Assembly: GCF_016650695.1 (NCBI RefSeq)
Contig: NZ_JAEKFH010000003.1
Location: 640,001 to 704,000 of the forward strand
Direction: 5' to 3'
Origin: Pseudomonas sp. TH41
GTDB taxonomy: Bacteria > Pseudomonadota > Gammaproteobacteria > Pseudomonadales > Pseudomonadaceae
Length of the DNA: 64,000 nucleotides
Shown in pieces: positions 46,093 to 55,611 of this stretch; positions within the stretch are counted from its first letter, which is position 1; every line of letters begins with the position of its first letter. Below the pieces are notes generated by a model. It was given only the letters and a program-made list of their open reading frames with translations, made no database searches and was not told the origin of the DNA. The position numbers and the translations under genes were made by a program.

Positions 46093-46881
46093 ATGAACAA
46101 CGTCATAGATCTTGAGCGCTATCCACTCGACCGTGAAGGCGGCGAAGAGTGGAATCGCTTGGTTGAGAAGTCCCGCAACGAGCTGAACCTGAACGGCATG
46201 TTCAATCTGGAAGGCTTTATCGCAGAGGACAAAGTGCGCCTGGCGGCCGAGCAAATTCAGCCGACCATGAACAGCGAATCCCATACCCACAGCCGCACGC
46301 ACAATATCTACTTCAAACCGCAGATCGAGGGCTTGGCGGCGGATCATCCGGCATTACGCAACGTCGAGACGGTCAGCCATACCCTGTGCGCAGACCAACT
46401 CAAGGGCAGCCTTGTCAGTGACGTCTACGAGTACCCGCCCTTGGTGGCCTTTCTGGCCGCCGTCATGGAGAAGCCGCACTTGCACGTGATGGCCGACCCC
46501 TTAGCGCGCGTCAACGTGATGAGCTATCGCCAGGGCGAGACCTTGAATTGGCATTTCGATCGCTCCGAATTCACCACCACGCTGATGCTGCAGGCCCCCG
46601 AAGAAGGCGGCGAATTCCAGTACCGCAGCGATTTGCGCACCAGTGATGATCCCAACTACGCCGGCGTGGCCGAACTGCTTGAGGGGCGTGATCCCCAGGT
46701 GCAGACACTCAATCTGCGCGCCGGCACACTCAATGTGTTTCGCGGTAAAAACACGGCGCACCGCGTCACCCCGGTCAAGGGTAACCGCGAACGGATGGTG
46801 GCGGTTTTCTCGTACTACGAAAAATCCGGCGTGCTGTTCAGCGCTGAGGAACAACTGGGCTTTTACGGCCGAACGGCCTGA
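46093..46881 (+). CDS. 2-oxoglutarate/Fe(II)-dependent oxygenase
   Basis: 262 aa. Iron ligands H154-x-D156 (LNWHFDRSEF) and H223 (NTAHRVTP), with R232 or R234 as the likely 2-oxoglutarate anchor. YRQGETLNWHFD is a recognisable pre-ligand strand of the family. Not closely similar to the oxygenase at 33359. AGAGGG lies just before the ATG at 46093; the frame is open upstream to 45964 but overlaps the divergent promoter. Substrate unknown; its neighbours suggest the compound brought in by the adjacent binding protein. Confidence 0.83.
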   Translation: MNNVIDLERYPLDREGGEEWNRLVEKSRNELNLNGMFNLEGFIAEDKVRLAAEQIQPTMNSESHTHSRTHNIYFKPQIEGLAADHPALRNVETVSHTLCADQLKGSLVSDVYEYPPLVAFLAAVMEKPHLHVMADPLARVNVMSYRQGETLNWHFDRSEFTTTLMLQAPEEGGEFQYRSDLRTSDDPNYAGVAELLEGRDPQVQTLNLRAGTLNVFRGKNTAHRVTPVKGNRERMVAVFSYYEKSGVLFSAEEQLGFYGRTA

Positions 46882-46977
46882 CTCGTACGCAACACGCTAA
46901 TAAAAAGGCCCTCGACTCGCCTTATGGCGGTCATTGCTTGCCCCTGCCGATCCTTTTCGAACTCTTTGGGGAAACAC

Positions 46978-47835
46978 ATGCATTCCATCACTCGCTTTAC
47001 CCGAAACCTGCTCGCCTGTACCGCCCTGGGCAGTAGCCTGCTGTTCACTGGCATGGCCGCTGCGAAGGACGGAACAACGGTTCGTGTGGCCACCGAAGGG
47101 GCTTACGAACCCTGGAACAGCACACTACCCAACGGCGAGATTGCCGGTTTCGAACCTGAACTGCTGAAGGACCTGTGCGCGAGGATCCAGCTTGAGTGCA
47201 AGCTTCAAGCCCAGGACTGGGACGGGATGATCGCGGGGCTTAACGCCAACAAATTCGACATGCTGATGGATGCCGTCGTGATTACCCCGGAGCGTGAGGC
47301 CATCGTCGCTTTCTCACAGCCGTATGCGGCCACGCAGGGTGTGTTTGTCAGCTCAACGCCAGCGGTGATTTCAAGCGCCCCGAGTGATGAAGTGGTCAAG
47401 CTCAGCGGTGATCAGAACAACGACCAGGCCACCATCGATCAACTGCGCTCGCTGGTCAAAGGTAAGGTCATTGGTATTCAGTCCGGCACGGCTTACACGG
47501 ACTTTGTGGAGAAAAACTTTAAAAGTGTCGCGACCATCCGGATCTACAAAAAGTCCGGCGAGCACATGATGGATCTGAACGCAGGCCGCATTGATTTTGC
47601 TTTCGATGACGTGACGTTTTTCTCCTCCGTGCTGCAAAACCCGGAAAACCAGGCGGTGCACATGGTCGGCCCCAAGATAGGTGGGCCCATCTGGGGCCCG
47701 GGCGAGGCCCTGGCGTTCAGGAAGGGTGATGCTGACTTGAAGGAAAAATTCAACCATGCCCTGAGCGCAGCCCTGGCGGATGGGACGGTCAAACAGCTGT
47801 CGGAGAAGTGGTTCAAGGCCGACATAGCGCCTTAG
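46978..47835 (+). CDS. Second family-3 solute-binding protein, paralogue of 41712
   Basis: 285 aa with signal peptide (cleavage near AAAKDG, residue 26), RVATEGAYEPWN and AFDDVTFFSS as in the first binding protein; the two are similar along their length. The middle differs, notably the SSAPSDEVVKLSGDQNND segment near residue 140. It has no permeases of its own, so it may share those at 42637-44922 and extend the ligand range. GGGGA lies 6 nt before ATG 46978. Confidence 0.9.
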   Translation: MHSITRFTRNLLACTALGSSLLFTGMAAAKDGTTVRVATEGAYEPWNSTLPNGEIAGFEPELLKDLCARIQLECKLQAQDWDGMIAGLNANKFDMLMDAVVITPEREAIVAFSQPYAATQGVFVSSTPAVISSAPSDEVVKLSGDQNNDQATIDQLRSLVKGKVIGIQSGTAYTDFVEKNFKSVATIRIYKKSGEHMMDLNAGRIDFAFDDVTFFSSVLQNPENQAVHMVGPKIGGPIWGPGEALAFRKGDADLKEKFNHALSAALADGTVKQLSEKWFKADIAP

Positions 47836-47846
47836 GGAAGGCTGCT

Positions 47847-47871
47847 CGCCACGGCCTGACGAGCCGTGGCG
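47847..47871 (+). terminator. Hairpin after the second binding protein
   Basis: CGCCACGGC and GCCGTGGCG, 9-bp stem with loop CTGACGA, no clear T-run. 12 nt after the stop. Confidence 0.6.
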
Positions 47872-48005
47872 CACTAATGGTCACCGCGACTTCAGGGCGA
47901 AGGTGACATCAGCCTGGCCGCTGCAGGCCCGCATATTTAATGGCTGGATCTGAGTATTTTTAGAGGGGGCGCGGCAAAAGCCAAAGAAAGACTTTTCTTT
48001 GGACG

Positions 48006-48041
48006 AAAAAAAATGGACCTCTTTTCAGAGATCCATTTTTT
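48006..48041 (-). terminator. Terminator of the tRNA cluster
   Basis: On the minus strand AAATGGATCTC and GAGGTCCATTT pair (one mismatch) around TGAAAA, followed by TTTTT. It directly follows the last tRNA gene. Confidence 0.8.
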
Positions 48042-48047
48042 AATGTT

Positions 48048-48123
<76 letters not shown>

Positions 48124-48126
48124 AAA

Positions 48127-48202
48127 TGGCGTCCCCTAGGGGACTCGAACCCCTGTTACCGCCGTGAAAGGGCGGTGTCCTAGGCCACTAGACGAAGGGG
48201 AC
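48127..48202 (-). tRNA. tRNA-Glu (TTC)
   Basis: 76 nt with encoded CCA. Acceptor GTCCCCT/AGGGGAC, anticodon loop CCTTTCACG (anticodon TTC) and T-loop GTTCGAGTC. Three bases separate it from the tRNA-Gly. Confidence 0.98.
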
Positions 48203-48307
48203 ACGCTAACTGAAACACATGGTGTGTATTTCAGTGCCCAAATCCGCATCCGAAGATAGCGGTTCTGGTTTCACTCAGCGCTGCCCGAAAGCAACACTGC
48301 TTAAAAT

Positions 48308-48383
<76 letters not shown>

Positions 48384-48385
48384 AT

Positions 48386-48461
48386 TGGCGTCCCCTAGGG
48401 GACTCGAACCCCTGTTACCGCCGTGAAAGGGCGGTGTCCTAGGCCACTAGACGAAGGGGAC
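48386..48461 (-). tRNA. tRNA-Glu (TTC), second copy
   Basis: Identical to the copy at 48127. First gene of the tRNA transcript. Confidence 0.98.
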
Positions 48462-48523
48462 ACACGTACAACATTCACTCCCTACCGCGTTTCGCTGTGT
48501 GCTTTACGCTGTAAGTGGCGCGC

Positions 48524-48552
48524 ATTCTATGGATGGATTGAGGGGTCGTCAA
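48524..48552 (-). promoter_or_regulatory. Sigma-70 promoter of the tRNA cluster
   Basis: Minus-strand TTGACG, 17-nt spacer, TAGAAT, then a GC-rich GCGCGCC discriminator typical of stable-RNA promoters under stringent control. Confidence 0.85.
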
Positions 48553-48841
48553 CCCCCTGATATAAATTTATTTAAATCAATGACTTCGCCCTGCTTTGAG
48601 ACGCCAATCCAGCTTTTCGGTGTCCCGGTGTTTGACGCCTATATTCTGACGCCTGCCAAGGCGCTATAGTCCATCACGCCAGACATGATGGCAATGTGCA
48701 CCGCGCACAGCATTACTTACATAAGCAGGAACGCGGCCGATATAGACAGAACCGTAGCCGGTTCAACTCGCCCAGCGGCGCTATGCGCCCTAATGGCAAG
48801 CTACTACACTCGCATGCGAACCCTATAAAGAGGTCTTACCG
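48553..48841 (+). other. Leader region of the 48842 gene
   Basis: No gene seen. It includes TTGACG-like and TATA-rich pieces (ATATAAATTT near 48560, TATAAAG near 48826) that could promote the gene starting at 48842, but no single promoter stands out. Confidence 0.4.
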
Positions 48842-49612
48842 GTGACACCACTCATGATCACCCTGCTAGTCGTAGCCGGGATCGCACTGTTGATCGCCAT
48901 TGGCTACATGAACCATGTGGTGGAAAACAACAAGCTGGAAAAAGCCCGCACCAAGGTAGAACTCAACGATCGCCTGCGTCGCTGCGGTGAAATCACCGAG
49001 ACGTTTCCAGGTCAGTTGATGACGCCGGCGCTCAAGCTCCTGCTGACCCGTCTGGAACTGAACGTCTGCCAACGCTTGCTCAACCTGGAAAAGACCAGCA
49101 GCAACCTCAGGGCACGCATTGGCGAGCTGACGGCGCTGGCCGCCCAAGGCGAATCGATCCCGGTCAACAACCCGCCAGCGCCGATCCAGACTGAAGCCAA
49201 AGCCAAGGATGTCCGCTTCCTGCTCGAAGCGCTGCACGGCCAGATCACCCGCGCCGCACAGGACGGCTTCTTGCCGGCTAATGAAGCCAAACGCTGGGTC
49301 CGCGAAGTTCGCCACATCCTGGTCTTGCTGCACATCGAATTCTTCAACAACCTCGGTCAGCAATACCTGCAACAGAACCAGCCTGGCCAAGCCCGCCTGG
49401 CGTTCGAACGCGGGGTGCAATACCTGCGCAAACAGCAGGAACCGCAGGTATATGCCGAACAACTGGAATACCTGGAAAAACTCCTGGCGCGTGCCAATGG
49501 CATGGTGATGGACAACATCGCGTCGGTTGAAGACGAAGCCAATCAACTGAACTCGGGCCTCAAACAGGTCGAGGCCGATGCGGAATGGAAGAAGAAAGTC
49601 ATTTACGACTGA
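48842..49612 (+). CDS. Conserved membrane-anchored coiled-coil protein
   Basis: 256 aa starting with GTG. One N-terminal membrane helix (residues 4-22, MITLLVVAGIALLIAIGY), then a largely helical, charged cytoplasmic or periplasmic part with coiled-coil character (about residues 30-100 and 200-250). I do not recognise a functional domain. In P. aeruginosa a gene of this kind also lies next to these tRNAs, as far as I recall (PA2820 region). AGAGG lies about 9 nt before the start. Confidence 0.75.
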   Translation: MTPLMITLLVVAGIALLIAIGYMNHVVENNKLEKARTKVELNDRLRRCGEITETFPGQLMTPALKLLLTRLELNVCQRLLNLEKTSSNLRARIGELTALAAQGESIPVNNPPAPIQTEAKAKDVRFLLEALHGQITRAAQDGFLPANEAKRWVREVRHILVLLHIEFFNNLGQQYLQQNQPGQARLAFERGVQYLRKQQEPQVYAEQLEYLEKLLARANGMVMDNIASVEDEANQLNSGLKQVEADAEWKKKVIYD

Positions 49613-49627
49613 TCCGCAAAAACAAAG

Positions 49628-49654
49628 AAGCCACCTGAACAGGTGGCTTTTTTT
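49628..49654 (+). terminator. Terminator after the coiled-coil gene
   Basis: AAGCCACCT and AGGTGGCTT stem with loop GAAC, followed by TTTTT. Confidence 0.92.
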
Positions 49655-49692
49655 ATGTTGTACCTGGTGGGTATCCGCTCAATAGAAAGATC

Positions 49693-49767
49693 AAAAGATC
49701 GCAGCCTGCGGCAGCTCCTACATTGGAATGCGTTCCCTGTAGGAGCTGCCGCAGGCTGCGATCTTTT
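49693..49767. repeat. REP inverted repeat, family A
   Basis: 30-nt arms at 49693-49722 and 49738-49767 with core GCAGCCTGCGGCAGCTCC, between convergent genes. Confidence 0.9.
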
Positions 49768-49772
49768 AGCGG

Positions 49773-51737
49773 TTAGAGCCGAAAGTGCCCCACCATCCCC
49801 TTCAACTCAATCCCCAGCTGCGCCAGCTCGATACTCGACGCCGCATTCCCCTGCATCGCCAACGATGATTGATCCGCGCTGGCGCGAATACTTGTCACGC
49901 TGCGATTGATTTCCTCGGCCACCGAACTCTGCTCCTCGGCCGCTGCCGCTATCTGCTGGTTCATCTGCTGAATCAACGACACCGCCGCCGCAATACTCCC
50001 CAGCGCACTCTCGGTCTGCAACGCATCACTCACCGCCAGTTTCACCAACTCGCCACTGCTCTGAATCTGTTGCACCGAAGACTGCGCAGCAGAGCGTAAG
50101 GCACTGACCAGGCGTTCGATCTCCTCGGTCGATTGTTGAGTGCGCTTGGCCAGTGCCCGCACTTCATCGGCCACCACCGCAAAGCCCCGGCCTTGCTCGC
50201 CCGCCCGAGCCGCCTCGATGGCCGCATTGAGCGCCAACAGATTGGTCTGCTCCGCCACGCTCTTGATGACGCTCAGTACGGTGCCGATGTTCTGGATTTC
50301 GGCGCTGAGGCTTTCAATGCTGGAACTGGCTGAGCTGGCCGAGTCCGCCAGTTGCTCGATTCGCGCCATGCTCTGGCGCACGACCTGCTGACCGCTCTCG
50401 ACCTTACCGTCCGCCGTCTGCGCTGCCTGGGCCGCCTCTTCCGCGTTACGCGCAACGTCGTGCACCGTGGCGGTCATCTGATTCATCGCCGTAGCGACCT
50501 GCTCTGTTTCTTCCTTCTGACTGCTGACTTCAAGGTTGGTCTGCTCGGTCACCGCCGAGAGCGATTGCGCCGAACTGGCCAACTGCTCAATACCGGCCTG
50601 TAAACCACTGACAATACTGCTCAGGCCCGCACCCATTTGCTGCATGGCCTGCATCAACTGGCCGATCTCGTCACGGCGGGTGACTTCAACCGTCGCACTC
50701 AAATCCCCCGCGGCGATCTGTTGAGCCACACGAATCACACTGCGCAACGGCGCCACAATCAACCGGGTAATCACCAACGCTGCAATCAGCCCGACCAGCA
50801 AAGCCAATGCCGAAGAGCCGATGATCAGCAGCGAGTTCTTTTTCAACTCCGCCTGCATTGAGAGATCTTCGGCGACGTAAGCCTGATCGACTCGCTCCAC
50901 CACTTGAGCGGCACGCTGATGCAGCTGCTCATAGACCGTTTTTTCCTGCGCCAGCAGACCGGTGTACTCGGCGAGTTTTTCGCTGAAACTGCCGATGTGG
51001 CCTGTCACCTCATTAAGGACCGTCTGGTAACCTTCGTCCTTGACCGTGGTTTTTAACTGCCCGGCCTGGGTCAGCGCCTGGTCGGCCTGCTCGATCTTGC
51101 CTTGCCCTGCGCTGTCATCACCCTTGCGGCTCTGGTCCAGGCGCACACGCGCTTCGTTCATGGCTTGCAACATCAACCGTGACACCTGGCCGACTTGACT
51201 GGCTTGCTCGAGGAATTGCGAACCGTCCTTGCCCTCGGATTCTTTCAAGGCATAGGCGCCGTCATCGGCCAGTCCGGCCTGCAACACATCGAGGTTATTG
51301 GCCACGCTGGATACCGACCAACTGGCCATTTCCAGCGCCAGGTCCTTGGCCTGGCTGAGCGAGACGAACTCGTCAAACGCCTTGCGATAGGCCCCCAGGG
51401 ACTGCTCGACGTCGTTCATCACCGGCACGTTGGCCGCAGACGCCGCTTTAAGCTGGGTCGCCAGGGCGATCAAACCATCAACGCCCTCGTGCAGGGCATC
51501 GGCGGTTTTCGGATTGCCGTGCAAGGCGTATTCCTGCTCAAGCAGTCTCACTTTGAGCAACCCGCTGTTAAGCGACGACATCTGCTTGAGCCCATCGAAG
51601 CGATGACTGATGGTTTGCAGGGACCATACGCCGATGCCCGCCACAAGGGCTGTCAGCAGCAACACCAGTACAAACCCGACTCCCATTTTCTTCGCCATAC
51701 CGAGGTTGGCAAAACGTCCTTGCACGGCCGAAATCAT
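49773..51737 (-). CDS. Methyl-accepting chemotaxis protein, probably with HBM sensor
   Basis: 654 aa. First membrane helix at about residues 19-38 and second near 305-330, enclosing a periplasmic region of about 265 residues, the size of a helical bimodular (HBM) domain as in McpS. Then a HAMP domain, and a cytoplasmic signalling hairpin with the conserved [20 protein letters not shown] tip. It has no C-terminal CheR pentapeptide. Start chosen at MISAVQGRF (51737). HBM receptors sense organic acids or amines; the ligand here is unknown. Confidence 0.92.
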   Translation of the reverse strand: MISAVQGRFANLGMAKKMGVGFVLVLLLTALVAGIGVWSLQTISHRFDGLKQMSSLNSGLLKVRLLEQEYALHGNPKTADALHEGVDGLIALATQLKAASAANVPVMNDVEQSLGAYRKAFDEFVSLSQAKDLALEMASWSVSSVANNLDVLQAGLADDGAYALKESEGKDGSQFLEQASQVGQVSRLMLQAMNEARVRLDQSRKGDDSAGQGKIEQADQALTQAGQLKTTVKDEGYQTVLNEVTGHIGSFSEKLAEYTGLLAQEKTVYEQLHQRAAQVVERVDQAYVAEDLSMQAELKKNSLLIIGSSALALLVGLIAALVITRLIVAPLRSVIRVAQQIAAGDLSATVEVTRRDEIGQLMQAMQQMGAGLSSIVSGLQAGIEQLASSAQSLSAVTEQTNLEVSSQKEETEQVATAMNQMTATVHDVARNAEEAAQAAQTADGKVESGQQVVRQSMARIEQLADSASSASSSIESLSAEIQNIGTVLSVIKSVAEQTNLLALNAAIEAARAGEQGRGFAVVADEVRALAKRTQQSTEEIERLVSALRSAAQSSVQQIQSSGELVKLAVSDALQTESALGSIAAAVSLIQQMNQQIAAAAEEQSSVAEEINRSVTSIRASADQSSLAMQGNAASSIELAQLGIELKGMVGHFRL

Positions 51738-51845
51738 TGCGCTTAGTCCCCTGCCATTGTGAGTTGACGCAGATTCGCAACGGGCCTGTGCCAACACAAG
51801 TCTCTGGCGTCGGAATAATGGCAATAAGCTACGTTCACGTCGTTT

Positions 51846-53231
51846 TCAGAACGCTTTAGGTCGATCCGGAGCGGTGGCCTGAAAAAACGCCCGGGCACGC
51901 GGATCACAGGCATAGGCCACATTGATACGCTGCCAGTCGCTGGCCTCACCCGCAGGGCTGAATGCCGTCGCAGACGACAACAAGACACCAAAGCGCCTGG
52001 CCTGGGTGCGCACCTGAGCGCCATCGGACATCCGTGATCGCGCCCAGATAAACAGGCCCCCGACAGGCTTGCCGAAGACCTCCCACTCGGCATCTTCGAG
52101 CACTTGCAACGCCGCTTCCCTGTCACTGCTCAAACGCTGGCGCTGACGTTGCACCAATTTGCGATAGGCACCGCTAACCAACAGGCATGCGAGCACCGAC
52201 TCACAAAACCGTGAAGCGCCCATGCTGCTGATCATCTTGACCTCGGCCAGTCGTGAAATAACCTCTGCTCCCGCCACCACAAAGCCGACCCGCAGTGAAC
52301 TGCTGAGTGTTTTGGAGTAACTTCCGACGTAAATCACGCTGTCATCCAGTGCAGCAAGTCGAGTACCGGGGCCGCTGTGCAAATCGGCATAGACATCGTC
52401 CTCGATGACCCGCACGCCATGGGTTTTGGCCAGATGCAGCACTCGCTGCGCCACCAGCGGCGTGAGGCTGCTGCCCGTAGGGTTGTGATAGAAACTGTTG
52501 ATGAACAACCCGCGAGGCTTGTACTCCAGCAATACCGCCTCAAGCGCTTCAGTGTCCGGCCCGCGCGGGGTTCTCGGCACCGCTATCATTCTGACACTGT
52601 GTAGCCGCAGCAGATCGAACAGCAAGGAATAGCCGGGACTTTCCACGACCACGCAATCACCCGGCTTGAACAAGGTGCGCACGATCAGATCGAGCCCCTG
52701 ACTGGCGCCCGTCGTCGTCATGATGCAACTGTCGTCCACCGCGATATCCAGCTGTTTCAGGCGTTTGAGGATCTGCTCACGCAACGCTGGCAAACCCAGC
52801 GGCGTGCTGTAGTTGAACAGACCGACCATGTCGGTACGGGTGACCTGACGGATCGCGTAGCTCAGGTCGTCGGTCTCGCGCCAGCTTTCGGGGAGTCCGC
52901 CGCAGCCCAGTTTCAGTTCGCCCAAAAAACGGCCCTGGTTGACCTCTGCGCCCTCGAACCGCACAAAACCCTGTTGATCTTGAGCCGCCAGCGCCGAAGC
53001 GGCAACGAAGAACCCCGCCCCATGACGCGGCGCCAGCACGCCTTGAACCACCAGGCGCTCACACGCTTCAACCACGCTGGATTGACTGAGCAAATTGATT
53101 CGTGCGATTTGCCGCACTGAAGGCAGTCGTGTCCCCGGTGGTACTTCGCTGCTATGGAGCCAGCGGGTTAACGCGTCGACGATTTGCTGTACGACCGGCA
53201 CCAATGCCTGTCGATCGATTCTCAACTCCAT
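51846..53231 (-). CDS. MocR-type GntR regulator with aminotransferase domain
   Basis: 461 aa. GntR winged helix at residues 10-75 (LPSVRQIARINLLSQSSVVEA) joined to a fold-type I aminotransferase domain with the PLP-lysine motif GSYSKTLSSSLRVGF. Such proteins sense amino-acid- or PLP-type ligands and usually control a neighbouring gene, but none of the adjacent genes is an obvious target. TTG 53237 has better ribosome-site spacing (AGGA, 6 nt) than ATG 53231, so the start is uncertain by two residues. Confidence 0.92.
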   Translation of the reverse strand: MELRIDRQALVPVVQQIVDALTRWLHSSEVPPGTRLPSVRQIARINLLSQSSVVEACERLVVQGVLAPRHGAGFFVAASALAAQDQQGFVRFEGAEVNQGRFLGELKLGCGGLPESWRETDDLSYAIRQVTRTDMVGLFNYSTPLGLPALREQILKRLKQLDIAVDDSCIMTTTGASQGLDLIVRTLFKPGDCVVVESPGYSLLFDLLRLHSVRMIAVPRTPRGPDTEALEAVLLEYKPRGLFINSFYHNPTGSSLTPLVAQRVLHLAKTHGVRVIEDDVYADLHSGPGTRLAALDDSVIYVGSYSKTLSSSLRVGFVVAGAEVISRLAEVKMISSMGASRFCESVLACLLVSGAYRKLVQRQRQRLSSDREAALQVLEDAEWEVFGKPVGGLFIWARSRMSDGAQVRTQARRFGVLLSSATAFSPAGEASDWQRINVAYACDPRARAFFQATAPDRPKAF

Positions 53232-53616
53232 GAGCAAGCAAATTCCTGTTTGTTTGGCGGGGAACAGTTAATCACAGGAACGCTCGCCAGGATGTGCGAC
53301 AACGCCGCCAAAACCCACGGTTCTAACCATTTGAAACATAATGCCCGGCGCTTTCATGACCCCCACAAAAAACCCGCACAAATACGGGTACCTGTGCGTA
53401 ATGCTGTTCACTTAAGAAAGTTTTGGGATTGGGATTGGGTGGGGTACATATCCGTTTCTGCGGTAACGGCTGCTGGCGGTTTCGCTCTTACAGCGAGTCA
53501 CTTGGAAAAGCCCCAAGTAACCAAGGGCTTTTGCCCCGCCATTCGGTGCCTCGCTAAGGCTCGGCATGCCCTCACTCCGGCATTGCTCCGGGGGCCCGCC
53601 GCCATCGGCCATCCAT
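53232..53616. other. Region with the left part of a long repeat, no gene
   Basis: From about 53434 to 53620 the sequence is the left portion of a repeat whose inverted copy is at 55612-55886. The portion before that has only an imperfect hairpin around 53365-53395. No coding signal of its own. Confidence 0.6.
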
Positions 53617-53620
53617 GGCC

Positions 53621-55275
53621 CAGAGTGTGTAAAAATCCAAGCCAACCCTTGCTATGATTTCCCGGGATTTCATCGTAAGGGTTAGCCATGAAACGCTTCA
53701 TTCAAGGTGAACACCGAGGTCAAAGTACCTTGCTCCCCGAGAGCCTGGACGATTACGTCAGCGACACCAATCCGGTGCGCGTTGTCGATGTCTTCGTGGA
53801 TGAGCTCGACCTGATCACCCTGGGTTTTGAAAGCGCGGTCCCAGCTGAAACGGGCCGACCGGGCTACCACCCCGCCGTCATGCTGAAGATCTACATCTAC
53901 GGCTATCTCAACCGTATTCAGTCGAGCCGACGCCTTGAGCGCGAGGCGCAGCGCAACGTCGAGCTGATGTGGCTGACCGGTCGCCTGATGCCGGACTTCA
54001 AGACCATCGCCAACTTCCGCAAGGACAACGGCAAGGCCATTCGAGGCGTTTGCCGCCAGTTTGTTGTGCTGTGCCAGCAACTAGGGCTTTTCTCGGAAAA
54101 CCTGATTGCCATCGACGGCAGCAAGTTCAAGGCGGTGAACCACCGCGACCGCAACTTTACCAGCGCCAAGCTGAAGAAGCGGATGGAAGAAATCGAATCG
54201 AGCATTGCCCGTTATCTGAAGGCACTGGATGCCGCTGATCGTGAAGAGCCCAAGCCCTCGGACCCAAAAAGCGGCGGCCTGGAAGAGAAAATCGCCAAAC
54301 TCAAGGAGCAAATGAAAGCGCTTCAGGAGATAGAAATTCAAGTTGAGACATCGCCGGATAAGCAGGTCTCGCTGACCGACCCGGACGCCCGCTCGATGAT
54401 GACGAGCGGTAAAGGCATCGTGGGTTACAACGTACAGACCGCGGTCGATACCAAGCACCACCTGATCGTTGCGCACGAAGTGACCAATGTGGGCCACGAC
54501 CGTGATCAGCTCAGTTCGATGGCGGTGCAGGCCCGTGAGGCGATGAAACTCGAATCGTTGTCGGTGGTGGCTGACCGCGGGTATTACAAAAGCGGGGAGA
54601 TCCTTGCCTGCCATGAAGCAGCGATTACCGCGTATGTGCCGAAGACGCAGAGCTCGCGGGCCAAATTCGATGGCCGCTTTAACAATGATGCTTTCATCTA
54701 CGACGCGGACAAAGACGTGTACGTCTGCCCCGCCAAGGAAGTGCTGACCTGGCGCAACGCTTGCGTCGATAATGGCAAGACGCTGAACAGTTACTGGAGC
54801 TCGAACTGTCGGTCCTGCTCGATAAAGGCGCAATGCACACCGGCCAGAGAGCGAAAGGTTCGTCGCTGGGAACATGAAGCGGTGCTGGAGGAGATGCAGG
54901 TCCGCCTGGACGAAGCGCCGGAGATGATGAAGATCCGCAAACGGACAGTTGAACATCCTTTCGGGACGCTCAAACAATGGATGGGTGCGACGCACTTTTT
55001 GACCCGACGACTTGCCGGGGTGAGCACCGAAATGAGCTTGAATGTGCTCGCTTACAACTTGAAAAGGGTGATGAAAATCCTCGGTGCGCAGAATCTGATG
55101 AAAGCGCTGGCGGCCTGAAAAGCCCCCGTTTTGTCTGGTAGACGAGCTGTGATGCGCCGCCAGAGGCCCCTTGATAACGGGCTGGAGCTACGAAAAACGC
55201 TTTTGGTTTAATGAGCCAGCCAACACTCGTCGGCGCACGCGCCGACGATGTTTGAGCCCGTTTTTACACACTCTG
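53621..55275 (+). mobile_element. IS1182-family insertion sequence
   Basis: 1655 bp with perfect 15-nt terminal inverted repeats CAGAGTGTGTAAAAA (53621-53635 and 55261-55275). It is flanked by GGCC on both sides (53617-53620, 55276-55279), a 4-bp target duplication supported by the uninterrupted repeat copy at 55612-55886. One transposase gene fills it. It looks complete and probably recent. Confidence 0.93.
53688..55118 (+). CDS. IS1182-family transposase
   Basis: 476 aa, intact. The N-terminal DUF772-type DNA-binding part (FIQGEHRGQSTLLPESLDDY, GYHPAVMLKIYIYGYLN) is followed by a DDE domain with IDGSKFKAVN (first Asp) and ADRGYYKSGEI (second Asp), a zinc-like C-rich patch (NCRSCSIKAQC) and a C-terminal EHPFGTLKQWMG carrying the Glu. 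TAAGGG precedes the ATG by 5 nt. Confidence 0.95.
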   Translation: MKRFIQGEHRGQSTLLPESLDDYVSDTNPVRVVDVFVDELDLITLGFESAVPAETGRPGYHPAVMLKIYIYGYLNRIQSSRRLEREAQRNVELMWLTGRLMPDFKTIANFRKDNGKAIRGVCRQFVVLCQQLGLFSENLIAIDGSKFKAVNHRDRNFTSAKLKKRMEEIESSIARYLKALDAADREEPKPSDPKSGGLEEKIAKLKEQMKALQEIEIQVETSPDKQVSLTDPDARSMMTSGKGIVGYNVQTAVDTKHHLIVAHEVTNVGHDRDQLSSMAVQAREAMKLESLSVVADRGYYKSGEILACHEAAITAYVPKTQSSRAKFDGRFNNDAFIYDADKDVYVCPAKEVLTWRNACVDNGKTLNSYWSSNCRSCSIKAQCTPARERKVRRWEHEAVLEEMQVRLDEAPEMMKIRKRTVEHPFGTLKQWMGATHFLTRRLAGVSTEMSLNVLAYNLKRVMKILGAQNLMKALAA

Positions 55276-55380
55276 GGCCGGGGGCGGCTACCGCGGCATC
55301 CTTGCCGCGGTGCCCCCTGCGCAACGCCTGCGTTCGGCCTCTGGGAAAGGGGCGGTAGATCTGAAGCAACAGCAAGATCA

Positions 55381-55546
55381 AGATCAAAAGATCGCAGCCT
55401 TCGGCAGCTCCTACAGGGGGAATCGTGCGCTCTGTAGGAGCGAGCTTGCTCCGGGCGGCGTTCCGACGATGAATTCGAAGGCAACGCATTTTTCCAGACA
55501 GTACGCGTTATCGTTCACGTCCATCGCGAGCAGGCTCGCTCCCACA
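55381..55546. repeat. Chimeric REP: half of family A joined to family B
   Basis: A family-A left arm at 55381-55417 (core GCAGCCTTCGGCAGCTCC) is followed not by its partner but by a family-B arm (TGTAGGAGCGAGCTTGCTC at about 55432-55450). A family-B partner arm is at 55522-55545. Confidence 0.75.
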
Positions 55547-55611
55547 TAAAAGCAGATTGGTGTACATCCGCTTTTCACCACTCAACAGGCCGAGCGTTAG
55601 CTCGCCTGCAG

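Larger units (their letters stand above)
53434..55369 (+). repeat. Long intergenic repeat, copy 1, split by the IS element
   Basis: 53434-53620 continues directly into 55280-55369 if the IS and one GGCC are removed. Together they match, with many scattered changes, the reverse complement of 55612-55886. Shared landmarks are a GAGTCAC/GGGTCAC block, CTCGGCATGCCCTC, GGCCCGCCGCCATCGGCCAT and GGGGGCGGCTA. Confidence 0.75.

Noticed and set aside
36449..48047. Integrase or recombinase of the supposed island
   Set aside because: Every gene in the segment is accounted for by other families; none is a recombinase.
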